A stretch of 50,277 nt of DNA from an uncultured Porphyromonadaceae bacterium (GCA_947175295.1 CAMWMK010000016.1:1-50277), one strand, 5' to 3'. Shown: positions 42,055 to 50,135, numbered from the stretch's first letter. Numbers and translations are program-made. Notes: a model not told the origin generated them from the sequence alone.

Positions 42055-42306
42055 TTAGCAGGTGACACTTCCTTCGCCAACTCCTTTTTTTATAGTATAG
42101 ATAATGAAGGATTGTAATGCTTCATCCCATACAGTTTCAGTTTCTACGATACAATAAGCATAGCCTCCTTTTTCTTCTTGACTCAATGCTTGTATGTTAG
42201 CGAGCTTTATTGAGGAGGGTTTCTTGATACTTGTATGAATGCTTCCAGTAGCAAGGGAAACAGCTAATAGTAACAAGATGTTAATTCCAAATAATTTTCT
42301 TTTCAT
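42055..42306 (-). CDS. NVEALT-family small exported protein (copy 2)
   Basis: 83 residues from the ATG at 42304-42306 (MKRKLFG...); an ATG 18 bases upstream would add six residues. An N-terminal hydrophobic signal (INILLLLAVSLATGS) precedes the motif LANIQALSQEE, matching the NVEALT signature, and then EKGGYAYC. The C-terminus is GVGEGSVTC. The same motif spacing (ANI-x-AL-S/T...GY) and Gly-Glu-Gly-Ser...Cys tail occur in the protein at 43511-43765. NVEALT proteins are small Bacteroidales proteins with no established function. It lies downstream of the beta-propeller gene by 35 bases. Confidence 0.72.
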   Translation of the reverse strand: MKRKLFGINILLLLAVSLATGSIHTSIKKPSSIKLANIQALSQEEKGGYAYCIVETETVWDEALQSFIIYTIKKGVGEGSVTC

Positions 42307-42341
42307 TAGTCTGTATACTACCATTAATTGTCTTAGTTTTA

Positions 42342-43520
42342 TTATTCAGTCACGTTTTTAGGATGATAGAAGACCAATACCGGATTTGAATCTTCAGTGA
42401 GATTGGCAGCGATATCCACCAAAACCGGATACTGACTTGGATCATCTTTCTTCTCCGCTATGTTTGCGATTACTTCCGAAGGAACGATACTGAGGATTTC
42501 CTCTGTTTGTTTGGTTGAGTTCAAAGTAAAGAGAGATACCGGAAGACTGTTGGAGTCTATACCGATTGGTCCGTTCATAATCACATCTCTGGAGGAAACC
42601 AGTGCTGTCGAAGGTCCTTTACCCTTACAGATGTAAGAAAACATTAGATTCTCATTACAGCTGTGAAGTGCATAGAACAACGCAGGAAGGTCAGACGCTA
42701 AAGTTTCCTTGACTTCTTCGGGAGTAGAATCCGGAGTGAGATTCCGACCTTTCATTACGATTTCTACACGTGGTGATAATCTTCCTGATTCGATATCTAC
42801 GTCATAGAGGGTCTCGTTGTAGGGAAACATTGTCATGATGGATTCTCCGTTTCTTACGAAAGAGCTGGCCTGGCCATTTACGATGTATACATGACCTAAT
42901 AATTCATCATTAAACTCCACATCATTATATACCTCTCCATCGTTAGGAATAAAGGAGTAGCAGAAGTGTTCCTTAGTATTGGAATTTCCTGTGCCAAAAC
43001 CGTTGTTTAGGGCGATTCCATTCCTAAGGACTGCGAGTCCCAATGCAGAGTTACGGAGTGAAACCGATCCTGTATAGACATTACTTGTAGAATACTTATG
43101 TATGCTGTTCCCTGCCAAAAGGTAAACTATGGAGTCTCGGACATCAAAGTCAGACAACGAGGCATATTCTCCCGGCCCTTGACCAATATGAGAGAAAGAT
43201 CTTACATAATCACCATTGCTGGAAAACACTGTGATTTTTGCCTGATCACTCATCACATAGAGCAAATCATCCTCAATGAGCACTTTGTTGATTATCCCGA
43301 TCATCGAACTGTCAGTCGTCTGAAGTATGAGATGATGAGAATATGAAAATAAAGAGTCAAACTGTTGCGATATGCGTGTATTTGATGTAGGTACCTCAAT
43401 TTCAGGGATTGGCTCGTGTTTGATTTTGCGATCAGTACAACTTGAGATACTGAAAAACAGTATCCCCAACGAAATACTCATGGCATGAGTATACGCGGCG
43501 TGCATGTTCTTTATGGACAT
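42342..43520 (-). CDS. 6-bladed beta-propeller lipoprotein
   Basis: 392 residues. Lipoprotein signal with lipobox ISSC (Cys-28). The mature part shows repeated propeller blades: DLLYVMSDQAKITVFSSNGD, GPGEYASLSDFDVRDSIVYL, then SIHKYSTSNVYTGSV, typical of the TolB-like 6-bladed beta-propeller family of Bacteroidales. These proteins often sit next to NVEALT genes. The role may be binding of a ligand or peptide at the cell surface, which is inferred from fold and context only. The start overlaps the NVEALT gene upstream by 10 bases, and another NVEALT gene follows. Confidence 0.75.
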   Translation of the reverse strand: MSIKNMHAAYTHAMSISLGILFFSISSCTDRKIKHEPIPEIEVPTSNTRISQQFDSLFSYSHHLILQTTDSSMIGIINKVLIEDDLLYVMSDQAKITVFSSNGDYVRSFSHIGQGPGEYASLSDFDVRDSIVYLLAGNSIHKYSTSNVYTGSVSLRNSALGLAVLRNGIALNNGFGTGNSNTKEHFCYSFIPNDGEVYNDVEFNDELLGHVYIVNGQASSFVRNGESIMTMFPYNETLYDVDIESGRLSPRVEIVMKGRNLTPDSTPEEVKETLASDLPALFYALHSCNENLMFSYICKGKGPSTALVSSRDVIMNGPIGIDSNSLPVSLFTLNSTKQTEEILSIVPSEVIANIAEKKDDPSQYPVLVDIAANLTEDSNPVLVFYHPKNVTE

Positions 43521-43765
43521 TTCGTTGATCCTTCACCTTTACAGTCGATTGTTATTACTGCAGAGTAGGTCTGTTTTTCGTAGTCCCATTCCTCGTTTAT
43601 GATTTCAACTCGTTCTTCGTACCCTGATACCTCGTCTATTGTCAAGGCGTGGATGTTAGCCATTGTTAGAGCACTCGATTGTTTGAAGCTGCCGGAATTC
43701 ATGCAAATCATGACGGCAAAGGCCCAGAATAGGGCGCATCCGATAAAGATTGTTTTTTTATTCAT
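43511..43765 (-). CDS. NVEALT-family small exported protein (copy 1)
   Basis: 84 residues. Signal-like N-terminus (KKTIFIGCALFWAFAVMICM), then the motif TMANIHALTIDE of the NVEALT family, followed by VSGYEERVEI. The C-terminus DCKGEGSTKCP carries two Cys and matches the other NVEALT protein here. It lies 43 bases downstream of the DUF1573 gene and overlaps the beta-propeller start by 10 bases, so it is cotranscribed with both. Whether the motif is a processing site for the mature C-terminal peptide is not known. Confidence 0.75.
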   Translation of the reverse strand: MNKKTIFIGCALFWAFAVMICMNSGSFKQSSALTMANIHALTIDEVSGYEERVEIINEEWDYEKQTYSAVITIDCKGEGSTKCP

Positions 43766-43808
43766 GCTTTTGATTTTTTATCCCACAATAGTATATACTG
43801 GGGATGGG

Positions 43809-44669
43809 TTACTGTATTATGTTTCCGAAAACGTTTATGACTAAGGGATATTCAAAATTCTCAAGGTATACGTGGACGGTTCGTTCAAAATCACCGGGAA
43901 TCGTGTCACCGAACAAAGTCAGCGTTGCCTCTGTCTTGGATTCCGAAGGAATTGCCCCGCCAGGAATCGTTAGGTTGATGCAGTCACAGGAGGAGGCTAT
44001 CTTACGAATCTTTATCGCTTCCTCGCCCGGATTACTAAATATGACGGTCTGAGTTGCACGTTCTCGTGGCCGGAGATTGCCAAGGTTGATTCTGTTTGGC
44101 TCGGCTGTCACCAACGTTGTGGCATCCGAGGAAAACGCCGTCTTACCGGAAATGATCTCCTTGTACATCCTCTCAATTTCGGGAGAGTATACAGGACTTC
44201 CGATTGACATCACTTTCCTATCCTTCTCCAAAAGGAATGTCTGTAACGCCACATTCTCCGGGAATGTGTACCTTTGGGCCATGTAGTGGTCTGCGTCTAC
44301 ATATATTGGATATTCGAATCCATCTCTTTTTGTGAAGTATGTTAGGTCATCCGTGTTTGCTACATCGACTACCATAACGAAGCGCACATCACTGTTAGAG
44401 ATGGAATCCACGGAGTTCAGGAATTCCCGCCAAACTGGCAGTCTCATCTTGCATCCGGTGCATCCTACGCTGTCCACGTATGTGAAGATCGTGAAGTCCG
44501 CATCCGAAAGGTCGATGGTGTCTCCGGTCTGGAAGTCGGTCATGACTTCTGGAAACACTATCTCCCTTCCCTGCCACTCCTCTACAATCTCGGCCATACG
44601 GTCTTTGTCCGACTTACAGGCCGATAAGACGAGCAGGATAATCAATGGAAGCAGAAGAAGATACCTCAT
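43809..44669 (-). CDS. Thioredoxin-like/DUF1573 lipoprotein
   Basis: 286 residues. Lipobox LSAC near residue 18 marks an envelope lipoprotein. Residues about 25-185 are thioredoxin-like with a CxxC in SVGCTGCKMRLP (about 68-76) and a redoxin-type strand VRFVMVVDVANTDDL. Residues about 190-286 are a DUF1573 Ig-like domain: RINLGNLRPRERATQTVIF and SCDCINLTIPGGAIP. The CxxC suggests a thiol redox step on envelope Cys peptides such as its NVEALT neighbours (inferred). It overlaps the DUF3244 gene stop by 4 bases. The last 22 coding bases are repeated at 41959-41980. Confidence 0.78.
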   Translation of the reverse strand: MRYLLLLPLIILLVLSACKSDKDRMAEIVEEWQGREIVFPEVMTDFQTGDTIDLSDADFTIFTYVDSVGCTGCKMRLPVWREFLNSVDSISNSDVRFVMVVDVANTDDLTYFTKRDGFEYPIYVDADHYMAQRYTFPENVALQTFLLEKDRKVMSIGSPVYSPEIERMYKEIISGKTAFSSDATTLVTAEPNRINLGNLRPRERATQTVIFSNPGEEAIKIRKIASSCDCINLTIPGGAIPSESKTEATLTLFGDTIPGDFERTVHVYLENFEYPLVINVFGNIIQ

Positions 44670-45034
44670 AGCTCGATATATCCTATGTAGGTAGATTCCG
44701 CGGTCACCAACCTAAGCTGATAGCATCCGGTAAGCGATGACATATAGACCACCATATCGTAGTCGTCGGGGTACGTCGCCACGATGTTTTCTCCCGTCTC
44801 GTCCCATAGCTCGTATGAGATGATCATCGGAATCCTTTCAGTGGCAATGGCAAGGTTGGTGAAGTCGATTACGCACGTCTCATATGTAGGGGATGTACGA
44901 TGGCCTCTGTCAGGAATTTCATAATAATCCTCCTGCTCACGAAGTGAGACTGGAACCTGAACGTCAGCTGCTGAGTATGCTCCAAATGGAGCAACCGCAA
45001 AGAATGCGAGAATTATGAAAATGATTTTTTTCAT
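44666..45034 (-). CDS. DUF3244 small exported protein
   Basis: 122 residues from the ATG at 45032-45034; a longer in-frame extension to 45115 would cross the promoter at 45061-45091 and is rejected. Signal peptide MKKIIFIILAFFAVAPFGAYS. The mature domain (VSLREQEDYYEIPDRGHR, then DGMVVYM-type strand DYDMVVYMSSLTGCYQLRL and TYIGYIEL) is a single Ig-like DUF3244 unit of unknown function found in Bacteroidales envelope operons. It is the first gene downstream of the promoter and overlaps the DUF1573 gene by 4 bases. Confidence 0.72.
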   Translation of the reverse strand: MKKIIFIILAFFAVAPFGAYSAADVQVPVSLREQEDYYEIPDRGHRTSPTYETCVIDFTNLAIATERIPMIISYELWDETGENIVATYPDDYDMVVYMSSLTGCYQLRLVTAESTYIGYIEL

Positions 45035-45060
45035 GACTGTTATTATTTCGATTTCGGATG

Positions 45061-45091
45061 CAAAATTACTGCATATTTTCGCCACAGCCAA
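45061..45091 (-). promoter_or_regulatory. Promoter of the DUF3244-NVEALT operon
   Basis: Minus-strand TTG (45089-45091), 20-base spacer, TAATTTTG (45061-45068). The DUF3244 ATG is 26 bases downstream. It lies between this operon and the TPR-HTH regulator gene and is the natural target of that regulator (inferred). Confidence 0.78.
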
Positions 45092-45167
45092 GTAAATTAG
45101 TTCGGAAAAACTCAAATCCGAACTGATACGGTTCAGGTATAAGTTCGGAATTATGAGGTTAATTTAT

Positions 45168-46889
45168 TTATAATCTTAGAATTATCTTATCCAGCTGTTT
45201 GTTGCCTGAAACTTCTCCGAAAATCTTGTTGCTGAGAGCCGACCGTCTTTCGGCAACTGTTGATTTAGCCTTTGCCAGAAGGATGGATATCTCTTTGGGT
45301 TTGAATCCACACTTAATCAGAAGCGCGACTTCATATTCATTTTGGGTCATCCTGCCTAAAGTAAGTACCATGAGTTTAGAATGGAAACCGGAGGTCACAT
45401 CATCAATTGCCTCTTCTATGTCCTTCCAGATTGTTCTGTCTTTTGCCGGAATACATTTTTCCTGAGATATGAAAGTCTTCAGTCTTTCCACGACAGTAGA
45501 GTCAGCTGGCTCACGATCGGAGTCAGTTGATTGTCTGTTTATATCGTCGAGAAGATCTTTTCTCAGTTGTTCTCCCTCTGACAGCGGTTCATTGATGACT
45601 TCACAGCATATGGATTCAGAGACAATGGCATTATTCTTGCATCCTATTATTCTCCGGACAGGTGTGATGGCTTTCAGTAGGTTTGCCTCACTCATGAACT
45701 TCAGACATTTTTTTCTAAGATTTCTGTATTTCATACCTATCCAGATAAGGATAAGGATGACTGTAACCAGACCTCCATAGACTACCGCACGGTTTCGCTG
45801 TCTCTCAATTTTCATTTTTTCCTGTTCAGCCTGGTTTCTATATCTGAGATGCTGGCTATAGTTATATCTTGAGTTTTGAATTAGGGAATCTTGAACTTCA
45901 TACCTGTTGATATATTCTTCCATATGCTTGTTGTAGGCCTGTACGAAGAAAGCGATTGAATCCTTAGGAAGAGCGGAGGACAGTTCCGCGGAAAACAGTG
46001 CGCTGAGTCCGTATATTCGGTTGTTGAAGCATGGACTTAAAGCCAGTTCCTTTGCACAGATGTATGCTGAATCAGATTTGGCTGCTGCCTTATAGATATT
46101 TGTCGCCACTGACAGAGCTAAATTCCTGCATAAGGTATCTGCTGATTGGAGCGAAGGCCTTACAGATATTAAAGCTGAGTCAATATCTCCTCTACCCAGA
46201 TATAGCGAAGCCTTTTCGGTTTCCAACAATGCAATATCCTCCGGCTGCATTATTGAGGAATATCTCGATGCTTCGGTTAAGTGGTGGTCAGCTTGCTGTA
46301 ATGAATCGCAGTTGATATAAAGTGAACTGAGCAGCATTTCGTCATAGAATAAGCTGGCACTGTCGTTGATTACATACGATAGACTGATGGATTCCTTTAT
46401 ATATGGTATAGCTTGACTATGCAGCCTTAAACTTTCCAGTAATCGTCCTGTCTGACTGAGGATTTTAGATTTTGACTTTATATCGTAATTATCATCCGGC
46501 ATTGCGTTTAGGGCTTTTTGAAAAAATTCAAGCGCAGTAGGAAGGTCACCTATGTCGGAATATACCCGGCCTCCGTAGTATAGGGCTTCGGGGTACAGTC
46601 CCGACTTGCGATGACCGTCATAGTATTCGACCACATCAAGGACGAGGCTGTCGGAGGTATGTCGGACGTATGCCTTATCCCGGCTCTTGATGCTGAGAAG
46701 GTCGTATCTGTGGCGGTCGGCCGTGGACAATGCGCCATAGTCGATGCTGTCGAGCATCGACATCGCAATGTGGGGATCTGTGTCACAGAGCATGTCGATT
46801 TTTTCGAATCCCGCGTCCATGGGGCTCTTCCTCGAGCACGCACCGCACATCAATCCAATAAGGATTGGAAGGAATATGAGTCGTTTCAT
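45168..46889 (-). CDS. TPR-membrane-HTH (LuxR-like) regulator
   Basis: 573 residues. Lipobox MCGAC near residue 18, then periplasmic TPR helices (about 25-345), one transmembrane helix at about 367-386 (AVVYGGLVTVILILIWIGMKY region), a cytoplasmic linker and a C-terminal HTH (about 513-558): EYEVALLIKCGFKPKEISIL followed by AKAKSTVAERRSALSNKIFG, which matches the LuxR/GerE pattern E..v..L...G.s.kEIA..L....sTV..rr..i..Ki. It is built as a one-component sensor able to detect an envelope signal and bind DNA. Its position upstream of the DUF3244-NVEALT operon suggests it controls that operon. Same architecture as the gene at 1656-3545. Confidence 0.75.
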   Translation of the reverse strand: MKRLIFLPILIGLMCGACSRKSPMDAGFEKIDMLCDTDPHIAMSMLDSIDYGALSTADRHRYDLLSIKSRDKAYVRHTSDSLVLDVVEYYDGHRKSGLYPEALYYGGRVYSDIGDLPTALEFFQKALNAMPDDNYDIKSKSKILSQTGRLLESLRLHSQAIPYIKESISLSYVINDSASLFYDEMLLSSLYINCDSLQQADHHLTEASRYSSIMQPEDIALLETEKASLYLGRGDIDSALISVRPSLQSADTLCRNLALSVATNIYKAAAKSDSAYICAKELALSPCFNNRIYGLSALFSAELSSALPKDSIAFFVQAYNKHMEEYINRYEVQDSLIQNSRYNYSQHLRYRNQAEQEKMKIERQRNRAVVYGGLVTVILILIWIGMKYRNLRKKCLKFMSEANLLKAITPVRRIIGCKNNAIVSESICCEVINEPLSEGEQLRKDLLDDINRQSTDSDREPADSTVVERLKTFISQEKCIPAKDRTIWKDIEEAIDDVTSGFHSKLMVLTLGRMTQNEYEVALLIKCGFKPKEISILLAKAKSTVAERRSALSNKIFGEVSGNKQLDKIILRL

Positions 46890-46911
46890 AGGTAAATGAG
46901 GTTATAGACTG

Positions 46912-46919
46912 CAAAATTA
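46912..46919 (-). promoter_or_regulatory. Promoter -7 box of the TPR-HTH regulator
   Basis: TAATTTTG on the minus strand, 22 bases before the ATG. No TTG at the exact -33 distance. Divergent from the box at 46963-46970. Confidence 0.5.
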
Positions 46920-46962
46920 TAAAAAAATCCGAAATACTTACCGCTTTTTGAGATTTTTTCAT

Positions 46963-46970
46963 TAACTTTG
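46963..46970 (+). promoter_or_regulatory. Promoter -7 box of the transglutaminase-like gene
   Basis: TAACTTTG on the plus strand, followed by a leader of about 135 bases that contains a hairpin at 47083-47097 (TGCCCG / CGGGCA, loop CAT). Confidence 0.5.
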
Positions 46971-47082
46971 CAGCCATATATAAGTCGGACATTTTTTACT
47001 TTAAAACTGAAGTTCCGATTTCTACGGTCAGCAATCATTTTCATTTCAATATAAACATATTTACTTACATACGGGTGCCCGC

Positions 47083-47097
47083 ATCGGGCAATCCGCA
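47083..47097 (+). other. GC-rich hairpin in the 5' leader of the transglutaminase-like gene
   Basis: A 6 bp stem of TGCCCG with CGGGCA around CAT, 16-17 bases upstream of the ATG in an otherwise AT-rich leader. It could limit ribosome access or be a REP-like palindrome. No ligand-binding fold is recognisable. Confidence 0.4.
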
Positions 47098-47113
47098 CAA
47101 ATCCTGATTGCAT

Positions 47114-49078
47114 ATGACTTATCTCCGCATCCTTCCATTCATGGCCGCGGCTATCGCTGCCGCGTCGCTGGCTTCATGTTCTATCCAACATACCCTATCC
47201 GACAGGGAAAAGCTCGAAAGGGCCCTGACTGCCGCCGGCGACAACCGGCGGGAACTCGAGAAGGTGCTTGACCGATACGCCCCCGACCCCGAGAGGTCGG
47301 AGGCGGCGCGCTGGCTCATCTCAAACATGCCGATGCATTTCACCTCCACCGGTGAGGAGACGGAACGTTACCGCAGCTATTTCCGTATCGCCGCCGACCA
47401 TTCCCTCGACATCAAGGCCCTCGTGGATTCCCTCGACAGCGTGTATGGACGTCCGAATCAGGGACTAATGCAGCGGATCCCGGACATCACCACGCTCGAC
47501 TCCGCTTTCCTTACGGCGCATATCGACGCGGCGTTCCGCGAGAGGGAGTCAAGGCCGTGGGGAAAAAACGTCAGGTGGGAGGATTTCCTGGAGTTCGTAT
47601 TGCCGTACCGCGTCGGCGATGAACCAGCTACACTCTGGAGGGACACCATAATGGCGCGCTATGGTACTCTTATAGACAGTGTTGCCGCATTACCCGGCAG
47701 CGACGATCCGCTCTTAGCCGCAGACCAACTATACCGCGCATGGATGGGACAGAAGAAATTCCGCTGGACCTCAAAACTCCCTGTAGGTCCGCGGCTTGGA
47801 GTGGAGATCGCTGACTGGAAGACCGGCGCATGCCGCGAAAGGGCCGACGGAATGACGTATCTGCTGCGCGCTGCCGGTCTGCCGGCTTCCCTGCATCTTG
47901 CCCCCGTGCGAGGCGACCTCAACGACAGCCATTCATGGGGAGTCATCTACGACCGTAACGGCTATCCTTATATTCCCGAGCAGCATTCCGACTCGGCGTC
48001 GCTCTTCAAGGTGCCCGCGGCGAAGGTGCAGTGCGAGACCTTCTCGATCAACGAGGAGGTGCTCGGCACGTTCACCCACGATCCCGACGCCCCTTCCGCG
48101 CTCAGGAATCCGTTTATGAAAGACATGACCGCAAGCTACCTTCCGCCTGCAGCGATGAAACCGTTCAGACTCCCTCTCGATATGCTCGGAGGAACGGAGA
48201 AAGGGGATACCCTCTATATCGCTTCAGCATCCCACAGGGAGTGGGTGCCGGTGGGGTATGGAGTCGCCGGAGGCGACAGCGTGGATTTCGGATATGTCGG
48301 CAAGGACGTGGTGTGTGTGGCCGGCAGGTGGAAAGACGGGGCGCTTACTCCGGTGTCTTATCCGTTCAGGTATACATCAGGCGGAGAGAAGGTATATTAC
48401 ACCGCAGGGGAAATGATACCTGTGAACCTCTACAGCAAATGCTCGGTTACGGTGGGCGATTTCGCCCAGCGGATGGTAGGCGGGGTGTTCGAGACGAGTG
48501 CTACGCCCGACTTCGCTTCCGCGGATACGATTCACGTGATACAGGAATGTCCGAAACGGCTGTATACAGAGGTGCGTATCGACTCCATGCAGCCTCGGAG
48601 ATATGTGCGCTACAGAGGTGCCGACAAGACCTACTGCAACGTCGCGGAGATCGCATTGTTCGAGAATGCGGAGGATACGGTAAGGATGACGGGTAGGATA
48701 ATCGGCACTCCGGGATCATATGACGAAGCGCATGAGTATACGTCGGCATGGGACGGCGACCCATATACGTCGATGGACCATAAGGAGCGCTCCGGCGCAT
48801 GGACCGGCATGGACCTCGGGCATCCCCGTAAGATAAGCCGGATAGTATATACACCGCGCAACCGCGACAACTTCATACATTCCGGCTATACCTATGAGCT
48901 GTTCTATTTCGACCGGAATAGGGGATGGGTCTCGCTGGGAAGGGCAAAGGCCGACAGCGACGTCATCCGGCTGGAGGCTCCTGCCGGCGCGCTTCTCTAC
49001 CTTCACTGCCTCGACGGAGGCCAGGCCGAACGCATCTTCGAATACGACCCCGCCTCCGACCTCCAGCTCTTCCGCTGA
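47114..49078 (+). CDS. Transglutaminase-like lipoprotein with C-terminal discoidin-like domain
   Basis: 654 residues from the ATG at 47114 (a TTG two codons upstream is less likely). Lipobox LASC (Cys-22). The transglutaminase-like core has the Cys in KTGACRERADGMTYLLRA and the His in NDSHSWGVIYDRNG, with a downstream Asp candidate, so a cysteine-protease-like triad is plausible. Residues about 530-650 (DGDPYTSMDHK, GAWTGMDLGHPRKISRIVY, YELFYFDRNRGW) follow the F5/8 type C (discoidin) fold that usually binds glycans. It may act on peptides or cross-links at the cell surface. Substrate unknown. Single gene, divergent from the regulator. Confidence 0.78.
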   Translation: MTYLRILPFMAAAIAAASLASCSIQHTLSDREKLERALTAAGDNRRELEKVLDRYAPDPERSEAARWLISNMPMHFTSTGEETERYRSYFRIAADHSLDIKALVDSLDSVYGRPNQGLMQRIPDITTLDSAFLTAHIDAAFRERESRPWGKNVRWEDFLEFVLPYRVGDEPATLWRDTIMARYGTLIDSVAALPGSDDPLLAADQLYRAWMGQKKFRWTSKLPVGPRLGVEIADWKTGACRERADGMTYLLRAAGLPASLHLAPVRGDLNDSHSWGVIYDRNGYPYIPEQHSDSASLFKVPAAKVQCETFSINEEVLGTFTHDPDAPSALRNPFMKDMTASYLPPAAMKPFRLPLDMLGGTEKGDTLYIASASHREWVPVGYGVAGGDSVDFGYVGKDVVCVAGRWKDGALTPVSYPFRYTSGGEKVYYTAGEMIPVNLYSKCSVTVGDFAQRMVGGVFETSATPDFASADTIHVIQECPKRLYTEVRIDSMQPRRYVRYRGADKTYCNVAEIALFENAEDTVRMTGRIIGTPGSYDEAHEYTSAWDGDPYTSMDHKERSGAWTGMDLGHPRKISRIVYTPRNRDNFIHSGYTYELFYFDRNRGWVSLGRAKADSDVIRLEAPAGALLYLHCLDGGQAERIFEYDPASDLQLFR

Positions 49079-49083
49079 CCCCA

Positions 49084-49148
49084 ATGCCAATCACCCCTCC
49101 GCCCTGCCCATGGAATGGAGGCTTCCAGCCTCCGCACCGTGTTGGCAT
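49084..49148. repeat. Intergenic element with 7-base terminal inverted repeats
   Basis: ATGCCAA (49084-49090) and TTGGCAT (49142-49148) enclose a GC-rich core with the hairpin GGAGGC-TTCCA-GCCTCC (49117-49133). It fills the gap between two convergent genes and has no T-run. Confidence 0.5.
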
Positions 49149-49167
49149 ATGGTAACTTCCGCTCTTA

Positions 49168-50118
49168 TTACAAGTCCGATTCAGCGATATGGGCTACTTC
49201 CGTTACGGAAATACCATACTCTTTGGCAATCTGTTCGGGCGGAATTCCAAACGACAGCATCATGCGGATGCTTTTCCTGCGTTCGATTTGCTCGCCTTCC
49301 GCCAGCCCTTCCGCTCTTCCTTCTGCCAGCCCTTCCGCTCTTCCTTTCTCCAATCCTCTTTTCTCGCCGTTTTCCTCTCCGTCCTGATATGCCCCCCGGA
49401 TCTGGTTGAGGGTGTCGCGTACTATCTTCACGTCAGCTTCATAGTGATACCTCTGTTCCGGGGTGAGCGTGGCCACGTTAGCGACTTCTGCCAGCCGCTT
49501 GAAAACCTCGCTGTTCTGCCTGAACGCCACTTCCTGTCTTATTCCCATATTCTTGATGTTGTAAATCCATTGATCATCCAGATTCTCGCACTCATCCTCC
49601 GTTTTCTTGAAGGCTGCGAGCTGTACAAACACATAACGCGTCTTCATGCCAATAGGTTTGAAGGAGTCCTCGTCAAGGGTCGATGCCCTTACTATGGGTT
49701 TCTTCTCCAATCCCCGTACATAGGAATTGCATATGAAAACGCCGATCACCGGTTCCAGTTCATAGTCCCATTCCCTCTCACTATCCTTTTTCCCTCTGTA
49801 GCCCTGCTCGGCAATGCCGCGGGCTACATAGAAGGTGGCCCTGTCAATGAATTTAGGCTGACTTGCCTTCTGCATTTCCACTATGAACCGGTGTTTGGAT
49901 TCAGTCTGGCAAAGAATATCATAACGAATGGATTTGCCGTCTTTCCATTCAGCGGAGCGTTCGTTGTTGAGGTATTTGACAGAGGTTATTTCCTCAAAAC
50001 CCTCGCTGCCGCATAACAGTGCGTTGAGAAGGTCCTTAAGTACAGGCTCCGATATCTTCTCTCTTCCGAAAAGTAACTTGAAGCCTAAGTCGGATAACGG
50101 GTCAATGATTTTTTCCAT
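49168..50118 (-). CDS. Rpn family recombination-promoting nuclease (PD-(D/E)XK)
   Basis: 316 residues from the ATG at 50116-50118; a GTG at 50134-50136 lies inside the -7 box and cannot be the start. The N-terminus IIDPLSDLGFKLLFG is the Rpn/PDDEXK_2 hallmark. The nuclease core follows with the Asp in RYDILCQT and the E-x-Q-K variant FIVEMQK, then RATFYVARGIAEQG. The C-terminal tail has a tandem Gly/Glu repeat (GRAEGLAE twice, then GLAEG) before a helix with an HTH-like end (GIPPEQIAKEYGISVTEV). Members are endonucleases linked to RecA-independent recombination or phage defence. It has its own full promoter and no transposase or inverted repeats are attached. Confidence 0.88.
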   Translation of the reverse strand: MEKIIDPLSDLGFKLLFGREKISEPVLKDLLNALLCGSEGFEEITSVKYLNNERSAEWKDGKSIRYDILCQTESKHRFIVEMQKASQPKFIDRATFYVARGIAEQGYRGKKDSEREWDYELEPVIGVFICNSYVRGLEKKPIVRASTLDEDSFKPIGMKTRYVFVQLAAFKKTEDECENLDDQWIYNIKNMGIRQEVAFRQNSEVFKRLAEVANVATLTPEQRYHYEADVKIVRDTLNQIRGAYQDGEENGEKRGLEKGRAEGLAEGRAEGLAEGEQIERRKSIRMMLSFGIPPEQIAKEYGISVTEVAHIAESDL

Positions 50119-50135
50119 AAATTCGATATTTTTCA

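Noticed and set aside
45035..45115. Upstream extension of the DUF3244 protein
   Set aside because: It would be translated across the consensus promoter at 45061-45091; the ATG at 45034 starts a proper signal peptide.
49168..50118. Insertion sequence transposase
   Set aside because: Although sometimes annotated as putative transposase, it is an Rpn/PD-(D/E)XK nuclease with no IS inverted repeats around it.
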